Part shown: positions 56,406-64,000 of the stretch, in pieces
How the letters are laid out: every line of letters begins with the position of its first letter
Numbering within the stretch: the first letter of the stretch is position 1
Origin: Agapetus fuscipes
Lineage: Eukaryota > Arthropoda > Insecta > Trichoptera > Glossosomatidae
Length of the DNA: 64,000 nucleotides
Reading direction: 5' to 3'
Assembly: GCA_951799405.1 (NCBI GenBank)
Contig: OX637343.1
Span: 10,332,524 to 10,396,523 of the forward strand
Notes under the pieces: generated by a model
Database searches by the model: none
Told to the model about the DNA's origin: nothing
The model's input: the letters and a program-made list of their open reading frames with translations, nothing else
Position numbers and translations under genes: made by a program

Positions 56406-57175
56406 ATTAATTATTGTGAAAATAAAACTACGTTTTTGAAAAAATATTTTTATTTTTAATTTAAGTTAATTAATTATTTATTGATTCTGTAATACCTTTT
56501 TCTGGCCAGGAAAAATAGATAGGCGTATTGCATTTCTGTTCCCAAATCTTCAAACACGAGCAAGAACCTTCTTCGTCATGGAAGATATACATTTCATTAT
56601 GAAATTAGATACGATTTCCACGAAACGTTGAAAAATTTGCTATTCTCTTCACAATGGTTCGCAAAATTGGTTTTCAATTCTGAACAAAATATCTAACGAT
56701 CTTAATTGATGATGTTGGACACGACTTTGTCGAAACGCTGAAAACCCTGATCTTCTCTTTATCGCGGTTCGCAAAAATAATGTCTACAAAATGTCAAACA
56801 ATCGTAATGAGGTCTGCACATGGATTGGCATAGACAATATTGTTACTTTAGCCGGCCGTCCTGCTAGGGAAAATACAAAAAAAACATTATTTTATTTGTA
56901 ACTTAAGACTGCAGAGTACAAAACTGACTAGACAAAAACTTGCCTAGACAAAAGTTCTCAATTCAAAAATGTTCTAAGTATAAACATAAAATAAAGTATC
57001 TACTACAAGTAGGATTTTAGAAATGTAAGTAAGCTTTTTTAAATACCACACACGGTAAACAAAAGTAAGTACGTACCAACCAGAAGGAGACTGTATTAAA
57101 ATAAAGCATTTTAATTGATACCTTCCAGATGGTTCGTTCATACTTTCAATCAAGTTTCATGATATTATGTTTGTT
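56406..57175. other. Unassigned, with a SINE-2 scrap
   Basis: 56470-56560 matches the SINE-2 3' part ('acctttttctggccagg'). 56805-56880 repeats the 'taatgaggtctgcaca...ccggccg' phrase of 38505. No gene. Confidence 0.45.
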
Positions 57176-57556
57176 TTAAAAAAAACGCATTTTTTTTAAA
57201 TGTCCTTCTTCTATGCGACAATGGTTCTAAACAACCTATAAAAAGTAATGGTTTGCCTTTTCGCGGACGAGCAATGGAAATTGTTTAGGTTCCCTTGTGA
57301 ACATTTTTTTTTATTTTGTCAATAGTTTTTGAGTAAATATGGAAAAGCTGAAACTACTAAATGAATTAAATTTTAATTAAATCAAAGAACGCAGTTTTTC
57401 CATATTTACTCAAAAACCATTGACATTATAAAAAAAATCTTAAGTACGAAACCTAAACAATGTATAGTTCTGTAATTAAAAAGCAAAAAAAAAAAATCCA
57501 AAATACAGCACACACGAAAAAAAAAGCTAAAAATATAAAAAAATGCGTTTTTTAAA
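57176..57556. mobile_element. Large imperfect foldback element
   Basis: 'aaaaaacgcatttttt' at the left and 'aaatgcgttttttaaat' at the right are inverted. So are 'attgtttaggttcc' and 'gaaacctaaacaat', and 'tttttgagtaaatatggaaa' with its inverse at 57393-57412. Arms of ~170 bp with many differences. Confidence 0.7.
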
Positions 57557-57719
57557 TATTTTTTTGTGGTGGCAATTCTTAAGGTATATATTTTGTTCAA
57601 GCTTTATAATTAAGATAAAAAAATTAATAAACATGCTTGATTTTTTTCATTACTGTAGCTATTTTGCTAAGACCATAAAGTGTAAGAAACAAAAATGGCA
57701 GATTTAGCTTTATAACACG

Positions 57720-58020
57720 CCTTAATCTAAGTTGCAAAGATATGTAACATAAGGGATTCACATTATATGCATTTTCACAAGCAGACACGTATAGCTTCGT
57801 GCTTAACCATGATGCATGTCAACTTACAATATTAAGACCCAAATCTCAAATGAATATACACCCTGAAAATCTTGCCAAACTTCCCTGCAACAGGGGTGAC
57901 ATTGGCGGCTGACAACTCATGATGTAGAAAATGGTTCACTTTGCCAATATCACCCCAGTTTTAGGGAAGGTCAGGAAAAGTTGCAGGGTGTATGTTCATT
58001 TTAATTTTAAATATAAGTGG
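57720..58020. mobile_element. LINE-A tails joined head to head
   Basis: 57720-57905 (-) stops at 'gggtgacattggc' and joins a plus tail 'ggctgacaactcatgatg' that runs to 58015. The plus copy lacks its 3' end. Confidence 0.75.
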
Positions 58021-58259
58021 AAGCACCGCAATTGTGGTTTTTTATGTCTGGCCTTACCGCTCAACAGTTTTAGACCAATTTTTCAGAAAATGTGAATATT
58101 TATCTAGAAAAGAATTGTGAATTTTGATTCCGATTAAATTACAATATTTTTGTGGTTCTGTTGTTGGGTCAATGCTGCCTCTTTTATCTGTGGAAATAAA
58201 TTGATTCCACATGCACAAATGGCGTTGTAAAACTCGCCGGGTACTGCTAGTAAATGTTA

Positions 58260-58450
58260 TAAAATGGTTCGTTAATGTCACCCTTTGTTAATGTCACCCC
58301 TGTTCCAGGGAAGATCGGAAAGAGTTGCAGGGTTTATGTTCATTTGAGGTTTGGATTTTAATTTGTAAGTACACATTCAGCATTTGTAAGCGAGAACTTA
58401 CACGTGTCTGTTTGTGGGCATGCATTTCTTATGAGCTTTAATTTTTAAAA
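58260..58450 (+). mobile_element. LINE-A 3' tail, 5' end missing
   Basis: From 'aaaatggttcgttaatgtca' with a small internal repeat ('gttaatgtcaccc' twice) to 'gagctttaatttttaa'. Confidence 0.75.
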
Positions 58451-58714
58451 TTTAACTTAATGAACATTGCTGCAAACCAATCTTAGGATTGCAATTGAAG
58501 AAAGCAGTATATTTGAAGGTTTTTATTATTTCGGAAGTTTGACAATCTGTGATTCCACCGAAAGATTCGATACCTCTCCACCTGCCCCCCTCACCTGTGC
58601 CAGTCGGAATGTGAGAAAGAATCCCCGACTACCTCTTTGTTAACATAGAGCCCGATGATAAAAGACCAGCGCCCGGTACCAGGGGAGCATGTGAAAAAAA
58701 GAGATCGAGAACAC

Positions 58715-58880
58715 CTTTTTTTTCGGTTCCACGACATATCGTGGACCCAGACAACCTGTCCACACACAGCTCGGACATGGATAAAACGGTTCCACAACAG
58801 TTTGCCCACACGAATTTTCGGTCAACGACATTTAGGTCACGTACTATATAATGGTCTACAAACAGCTCCATCACACTAAA
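58715..58880. repeat. Word-repeat locus 4
   Basis: 'cggttccacgacatatcgtg', 'acaacctgtccacacacag' and 'cggtcaacgacatttagg' follow the vocabulary of 20560. Confidence 0.7.
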
Positions 58881-59019
58881 CTTGCTCTCTAAAAACGTTT
58901 GTAAATACTGTTCTGTACTGTATCCTGTCGCCGTTCCATAAGGGGTGGTCGATACCTCCGCAAATGCTACTCCACTTTTTTTCTGACCTTTGCATATCTC
59001 TCACTTTCCTCACACATAC

Positions 59020-59280
59020 AGTCGGTGTTATGGCCGAGGGCCAAGCGGGCTGATCTTTCTAGCGTGTTTGGAATAGAGCAACGTTGGTTCGATCCCCGCC
59101 TGGGTCATTTGACCATAGCATGGACCCTGGTTCAACAGATGTTATTGAGTAATTATTTATTAATAATTCATTAAAATAAACGATAATGAATTATTAATTG
59201 ATGATATTAATACCTGTTTCTGGCCAGGCAGAATAGGTTGGTGAATCGCATTCCTCTTCACAAATCTATTTTTTTTTTAA
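59020..59280 (+). mobile_element. SINE-2, best copy
   Basis: Head 'gttatggccgagggccaagc' (A-box-like) and 'ttggttcgatccccgcctgg' (B-box-like). Body 'gaccctggttcaacagatgt', 'aatacctgtttctggccagg', end 'cacaaatctattttttttt'. Confidence 0.75.
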
Positions 59281-59314
59281 ATATACGCCTCTGTTTCTAC
59301 AATTAATTAAAACT

Positions 59315-59435
59315 GTATATTAATTAAATAAAACACAGTTTTAATTCACTTTTATATTCTTTTAACTTTGTCTAACGTTTTCGCCTACAAGGCATCATCA
59401 GGAAATTGAAACTGTGTTTTATTTAATTAATATAC
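59315..59435. mobile_element. Inverted repeat with hammerhead-like motif (minus)
   Basis: Arms 59315-59341 and 59409-59435 are perfect 27-bp inverses. Between them on minus: CTGATGA (59401-59395), stem 'gcc/ggc', then GAAA (59382-59379). It is a small Penelope-type terminus. Confidence 0.65.
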
Positions 59436-59539
59436 AATGGACTTTCACTGCGTAAACCACCAAACCCTTAAAAATATTTAAAAAAATTAAAACTGTAGTT
59501 GTAAAAAACTGTAGTTTCAATTAATTGTAGTTTTCTGTG

Positions 59540-59785
59540 ATGTCTGTGTGTCATATATTGTGTGTGATTGAAATGTCGTTAACCGAAAACTCGTGTGGAT
59601 CAACTGTCGTGACGTAATTGTCCGTGGCCGATGTGTCTGTGTACGAGGCATCTGTAGCTGAGTTGTCTTTGACCGAAATGTCATTGTCCGAAAAGTCGTG
59701 TGGACGAACTGTCGTGTGATCGATTCGTCCATGGCCTAGCTGTCTCTGGACGCGTTATCTGTGACCGATTTGTCGTGGAACCCTT
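59540..59785. repeat. Word-repeat locus 5
   Basis: 'ccgaaaactcgtgtggatca', 'gtgaccgatttgtcgtgga' and similar units of ~15 bp. It starts 100 bp from the inverted repeat at 59315. Confidence 0.75.
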
Positions 59786-60133
59786 GCATCCTTTCATTGT
59801 TAGGCGAGCGACGCACAACCCACCTTCCGTCCCGTTCTGTCGCCCTGGTACTTTAAGACGTAGAACGAGCCAACAATGGTGGCGCTTCCCGTTGTAAATT
59901 GGAGGGTTTTGTATTATTTATTTGGCCGTTAGTGTCATCTTTAAAATGCCGGGCGGGTAATTCCAACAGATAAACTTAACAATATTTGCCTAGGTCTCGC
60001 GTTATTTTGTAAATGTGTAACAATAAATACAATTTGTTAAACTCTGAGAAAGAGTCGTTGAGAAAATACTTACCTGTACCCAATTTTCATTCAGATATTT
60101 TCTTTACTTTGATCCATACAATATGCATACAAT
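59786..60133. other. Unassigned stretch
   Basis: 59810-59890 is GC-richer than its neighbours and open on plus. No family recognised. Confidence 0.4.
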
Positions 60134-60560
60134 CCTTGACTTAATAGGATGGTATAAGGATGACCATCTTTCCTGTAAAATATGTTTCACTTTGCAAATG
60201 CCACCTCCGTTTCATGGAAAGGTAGTATCTTAGAAAGGTTTATGTTCATGTGAGGTTTGGTTTATTTGGGAAGTACACAAGCTGCACATTTAAGCGCGAG
60301 CTGACACACGTCTGTATTTTTTTTAAGGAATCCTGTGCGGAAGACTCTCTAGATTTAAGAGACTCTAGGATCTATGTCACTTGTAGTAGTGCCGCAGAGG
60401 TGTTGTTGATGTGGCAGTTGATGTCCTGATCAAGTTGCAGGGCTGTTAGCTGCGTAGTGCTGTGGTGTGTGTTGCGTTGCGTGCCTATGGCCGTAAATTT
60501 AATATACCTAAGCCGTAAATGCCAATATATCTTTGCAACTTAGGTTTTTGATTAAAGATA
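60134..60560 (+). mobile_element. Divergent LINE-A tail split by a LINE-C fragment
   Basis: Tail parts 60134-60325 and 60505-60560. Between them 60326-60480 (-) matches LINE-C ('acaacacctctgcggcacta'). Confidence 0.75.
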
Positions 60561-61284
60561 CACCAATGATTTGATTCTGTGTATGGAAGTGAAGCATGGA
60601 CTACGAGCTACAGCGAAATGAATAAGTGTACTGTGGAAATGCAGCATTTGAGAAGTATGGCATGAAAATTTTTAAGGCTCGGTTTTTTCAACGTCAGCAT
60701 AGCGACTTTTTATTGAATGAAAAGGACGCACATACGTTAATCGTGTGGGTAGTTTTTTTTATCACGTAAAAGTCACAGAAGCTAACGTTGAAAATACTGG
60801 TCCTAAGGGATAAAGTCAAGTTGAAAGAGGATGTAAAAGTAAATGTTTGGACATATGAAAATAATGGATTGACCAAGTGTTTAAACAGAGGAAATGCGAA
60901 AGGAAAATGACAGTTATGAACCGTACAATGTAACAAAACCGTATGCCAGTTTCTAGTCCACTATACTATACGTCGACGCATACAGTAGAAGATTTTGGAC
61001 TGTTGAATCTTGTTTATGGTCGCTATTAGACCTTCCCAACTGTCAAGGACGTGTTTTGAACAATATTTTACCTGGGTGTCCATTGAATTTGAAAGTTTTG
61101 ACATAATATTTACTGCCTTATTGAAATGACCACTCCAATTCGAGTGCCCACTCTAAAATGACAATAGACTGTTCACTTTTACTGAATAGCTTAAATTATT
61201 TTATTCACATGCTAAAATATTCATCAAAGATTAAGTTGTAGTTTAAAATACTTAAACGTATAAAGGTATTGTCAATCGTGCCTT
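60561..61284. other. Unassigned stretch
   Basis: 60690-60936 is open on minus but T-rich and unsupported. No gene. Confidence 0.4.
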
Positions 61285-61523
61285 CCTTTCAGTGTCCCTA
61301 AGCAAAGGCAACACAACACAAAATACAGCAACACATCATATAAGGAAAGATTTAGAAGAGAAGAACTGAACAACCGATAAGAAGAGTTAACATAGTGTTT
61401 GGAGAGCGTGCATTTGCAGTTGCTGGTCCTCTGGCCTCGAACCACCTGCCACATCATGTGAGAGAGCTAGAGGACCATGGAAAGTTCCGAAACGCACTGA
61501 ACACAAGCAAATTTTTGGCATAA
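61285..61523 (+). pseudogene. LINE-D fragment: RT C-terminus
   Basis: From 61395 the plus frame reads VFGERAFAVAGPLASNHLP, then VRELEDHGKFRNALNTSKF and stop at 61521. This is the 'GxRAF..AGP..WN.LP..+R....F+..LK' ending of another non-LTR RT. The usual W of 'WN' is missing and the preceding part is out of frame. Confidence 0.7.
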
Positions 61524-61532
61524 TTTCGATGC

Positions 61533-61700
61533 CTTAAAGGTAAAACTAAATAAGTGACAAATTAAGCTAACAAGAGTGTGTCACGTAAAATGCACCTTTT
61601 TCATATTTTCTACGATAGAAAACACTGCAAAAGTGTGACAATCCTGTAGATCAGAAGTTTTTCATAAGCACTTTATTTTAATTAGTTCATTTATAGACAA
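61533..61700 (-). mobile_element. 29951-type MITE, interrupted by the right-end LINE
   Basis: 'ccttaaaggtaaaactaaat' is its inverted end. The interior matches the 29951 copy in opposite orientation up to about 61698, where the similarity stops. That fixes the 5' boundary of the following LINE. Confidence 0.7.
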
Positions 61701-62054
61701 TTCTGTATCGAGTGCAGTAACACGCATTAACCGACTTTATTTATATTAATTTGGAGTTTTACTGTTTTTTTGTTGATTTTTGGAGTTCTAAGTGTATATT
61801 GTTGTAGCTGAACGTGTGTTTTGCCACATATATTGTGGGTTTGGTATTGTAAAGATAAACAGTGCTCAAATTAAAAGATTTATTAATTTGCAATACGAGT
61901 CATCTGATTTTGACAGCGTGCAGAGCAAATAGTACCTACTACTACCATCCTACCTACCTACTGTGACCATCGTTAATAAGCTTCTCATCATACAGCTGTC
62001 AAATTGTTTCCTAACCAATCTCCAATTTATATTTCCTTGAAAAATTCATACAAA

Positions 62055-63143
62055 ATGAACACAACCGTTAATTCCAACTCCCTATCCTGCGTCGAGAGGC
62101 TGAAGGACGCTAAAATTCATCAAAAGAAAATCAAAGAACTGCTGGCAATTAATATCCTATCTAAAGATCAGCGCGGAGCTGTCAGTGATGCTGTTAGTGG
62201 TATAATGGAACACTTGATCTTCCTTGTCAACTCTGCTGCCTCGCAGGATAAAATAGAGTCTAAGTTAGATCACATAGAAGAATCTATCCAGACTATTTCT
62301 GACAACATAAAAGTGAAATTCGATGATGTTTTCAAAAACGAAACTAATGCGAAAAACGTTAATAATCTGTACAATCTAATGTTAATCCCGTTAAATAACT
62401 CTTCTGCTCATGACCTTATTAAGGAAATTTACCAAAAAATTAAACTAAGAAATCTTGGTATAAGTGTGGAGGAGGTGAAAAAAATTTCTAAAAATAGAGT
62501 CATCATAAAATGTAACAGAAAAGATGATGCGCATAAATTGAAGAAGTGCATAGAAAACGAATTTAAGGATGTTAACGTTGATGAACTGAAAAAAAGGAAA
62601 CCTACTATGATTTTGAAAGGTATACAGAATGATTATGATAAGGATGATTTCCTGGAGGACATTGTGACTCAAAACTCTGAGATTTCTGCCCTAAATCCAG
62701 ATCAACACTTTGATGAAATGCTCCGTGTTAAAAAAATTATTAAAAGCAAATATAATGACACATCAAACTACATCGTGGAAGTGGACCCTACTATACGAAG
62801 AGTATTACTTACGAAGGCTAAAGTTAATTTAGGATATCAGAGGATTCCAGTTGAAGATGCGAATGCAATTACTCAATGCTTCTCTTGTCTTATGTGGGGG
62901 CACAGTGCGGCGAGATGTCTGCAAAGAGACGGCCAACATGACGTATGCTGTACTTATTGTGGAGGTGCTCATACGTACAAAGATTGTACAAACAAGGAGG
63001 GTCCTCCAAAATGTAAAAATTGCACAAAGCACAACGAAAGATTTAAGTTGTCTTTTCCTACGGAACATAGGGCCAATGATAAAATAAAATGCAAAATCTA
63101 CTCAAAAATGCTTTTTCTTGCAGAACAAAATATTGAATATTAA
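62055..63143 (+). CDS. LINE ORF1: zinc-knuckle RNA-binding (gag-like) protein
   Basis: ORF1 proteins coat LINE RNA and act as nucleic-acid chaperones in the ribonucleoprotein. I start it at the ATG at 62055 (aaaATG), since the 17 codons before it have no ATG. The product is 362 residues. A charged, coiled-coil-prone part (about 30-150) is followed by an RRM-like region (KKRKPTMILKGIQND...). Three knuckles follow: C275-x2-C278-x4-H283-x4-C288, C299-x2-C302-x3-H306-x4-C311, and C320-x2-C323 with H338 and C346. This triple-knuckle C-terminus is typical of jockey/CR1-type ORF1. No stop or frameshift is present. Confidence 0.88.
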   Translation: MNTTVNSNSLSCVERLKDAKIHQKKIKELLAINILSKDQRGAVSDAVSGIMEHLIFLVNSAASQDKIESKLDHIEESIQTISDNIKVKFDDVFKNETNAKNVNNLYNLMLIPLNNSSAHDLIKEIYQKIKLRNLGISVEEVKKISKNRVIIKCNRKDDAHKLKKCIENEFKDVNVDELKKRKPTMILKGIQNDYDKDDFLEDIVTQNSEISALNPDQHFDEMLRVKKIIKSKYNDTSNYIVEVDPTIRRVLLTKAKVNLGYQRIPVEDANAITQCFSCLMWGHSAARCLQRDGQHDVCCTYCGGAHTYKDCTNKEGPPKCKNCTKHNERFKLSFPTEHRANDKIKCKIYSKMLFLAEQNIEY

Positions 63144-63591
63144 ATGCTTTCTTTTTATACTTCCTTTGCACTGTTTCAGTACACTCTGTTATCTCTTCTT
63201 TTTATATTCTCTATCCTATCATAATATAATAATTCATGTATATGGTGGACCTGTGATTAGTAATGATACTGATGTGTGTATATTGTTTTATTTGTACATT
63301 GATGATAGATATGTTGTGAAATGTAAATTGTCTTGTTGTATTTATGGATATATGATAGTGTTCGCACTTTACAATGAATGCATTATTATAACATGTCTAC
63401 CAAATATTTATACCTTGTATAATATGTATGTACTGACTTCTGTTTTATCAAATAACAATGATAACCTACCACTTTTTATTTTGTACTTTTACCTGTCATG
63501 TATGCTTTTTACTTTATTTTTATTTTTTAACTCCTATTATGGCAGTCCTACGTCAAAAGTAAAAAAATACAATGAGCATTTATATTATTGA
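63088..63591 (+). CDS. Unexplained hydrophobic frame between ORF1 and ORF2
   Basis: An open frame of 168 codons in the third phase overlaps the end of ORF1 (to 63143) and the start of ORF2 (from 63572). It has no ATG near its start; the first ATG is about 88 codons in. The predicted product is rich in L, F, Y, C and I, with membrane-like blocks (FLFILPLHCFSTLCYLFFLY, and LFILYFYLSCMLFTLFLFF near the end). It could be read only by frameshift from ORF1 or by reinitiation. T-rich DNA readily gives hydrophobic codons, so it may be a chance frame in a spacer. I recognise no family. Confidence 0.3.
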   Translation, partial: NAKSTQKCFFLQNKILNIKCFLFILPLHCFSTLCYLFFLYSLSYHNIIIHVYGGPVISNDTDVCILFYLYIDDRYVVKCKLSCCIYGYMIVFALYNECIIITCLPNIYTLYNMYVLTSVLSNNNDNLPLFILYFYLSCMLFTLFLFFNSYYGSPTSKVKKYNEHLYY

Positions 63592-64000
63592 TGACGAGAG
63601 TGACATAGACTTTATAAGAGTGAATAGACTAGAAGACTTTATTGAGTTAAAGGATGGAGCCTATGATAAAAATAATATTGTGTGTGTCCAATTGAACATT
63701 CGTTCAATTTGTAAATATTGGGATATTTTTAATGCATATTTTAGAAATTGTTTAAAGTTTATCGATATCTTAATGCTCTGTGAAACCTCAATAAAGGACT
63801 TCGAAACTTGTTTTTATAACTTGCCTGAATTCAATAGTTTCCACTTCTGCCGAAGTAGCAAAATGGGCGGGGGAATAAAATTGTATGTTAGTAAAAAATT
63901 TAATTTTGTACAAAAATCCCTCCAATCTCTTTGTTTTGAAAATGTCTTTGGAACTTTGACACTACCAAACAAATCTATTATTCACATTCTTGCTCTTTAT
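63572..64000 (+). CDS. LINE ORF2 start: AP-type endonuclease (partial)
   Basis: The endonuclease nicks target DNA to prime reverse transcription. From the ATG at 63572, 143 codons run off the window without a stop. Visible: VCVQLNIRSICKYWD (the N of the LNxRS motif), DILMLCETSIKD (catalytic E of the L.E motif) and MGGGIKLYVS (GGGv block). These are the first three blocks of the APE endonuclease of jockey/CR1/L2-type LINEs. The D, S and H blocks and the RT would lie to the right of the window. Confidence 0.85.
   Translation, partial: MSIYIIDDESDIDFIRVNRLEDFIELKDGAYDKNNIVCVQLNIRSICKYWDIFNAYFRNCLKFIDILMLCETSIKDFETCFYNLPEFNSFHFCRSSKMGGGIKLYVSKKFNFVQKSLQSLCFENVFGTLTLPNKSIIHILALY

Larger units (their letters stand above)
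61700..64000 (+). mobile_element. Non-LTR retrotransposon, 5' part, runs off the window
   Basis: Contains a 5' UTR of about 355 bp, ORF1 (62055-63143), a spacer with an unexplained open frame, and the endonuclease start of ORF2 (63572 on). The 5' boundary is inferred from the interrupted MITE. 'gcagtaacacgcattaacc' at 61714 could be its first bases. Both recognised ORFs are unbroken, so it may be a recent and potentially full-length copy. It differs from LINE-A. Confidence 0.85.

Overview
The window looks like non-coding DNA from a repeat-rich arthropod genome, most likely an insect. It is AT-rich and spliced. I recognise one host exon: a glypican exon at 18040-18806 (+), of the dally/GPC3-5 type, with clear splice sites at both ends. 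No other dally exon was found, so most of the window is probably dally intron plus flanking DNA. I cannot name the species.

Nearly everything else is mobile or repeated DNA. The labels below are mine, not database names. LINE-A is a non-LTR retrotransposon. Its best copy is 33936-35660 (-), with an open reverse-transcriptase frame. Its ~250-bp 3' tail (from a 'ccttgacttataggttgg'-like start to a 'gcaacttagatta'-like end) recurs about 40 times on both strands. Fragments of other LINEs are at 557-1148 and 24165-24310 (LINE-B), 10785-11040, 37478-37600 and 60326-60480 (LINE-C), 61395-61523 (LINE-D) and 45747-45985 (LINE-E). A further LINE with intact ORFs enters at about 61700 and runs off the right edge. 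It has a zinc-knuckle ORF1, an unexplained hydrophobic frame and the start of an endonuclease ORF2.

SINE-1 (~330 bp), SINE-2 and SINE-3 have tRNA-like heads. SINE-3 and SINE-1 also occur fused as a two-headed composite (15275-15760, 38020-38350, 43945-44467). DNA elements include a 3.8-kb hAT-like element (6000-9780) with a perfect 8-bp target duplication and several foldback elements or MITEs. There is a solo LTR at 39720-40069. A Penelope-like GIY-YIG gene remnant at 52241-53197 lies between perfect 112-bp inverted arms, and hammerhead-like motifs recur at several other loci, including a perfect 186-bp palindrome at 12162-12347.

Layout: 0-6 kb, LINE tails and fragments; 6-9.8 kb, hAT-like element with nested LINE-A; 10-17 kb, SINEs, palindrome and satellites; 18 kb, dally exon; 19-33 kb, LINE tails, MITEs and SINEs; 34-36 kb, reverse-transcriptase copy; 36-52 kb, SINEs, MITEs and solo LTR; 52-58 kb, Penelope remnant and local duplications; 58-61.7 kb, satellites and fragments; 61.7-64 kb, multi-ORF LINE. 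Apart from the exon, nothing here needs to act together as a host pathway. All repeat boundaries were read by eye and may be off by several bases.
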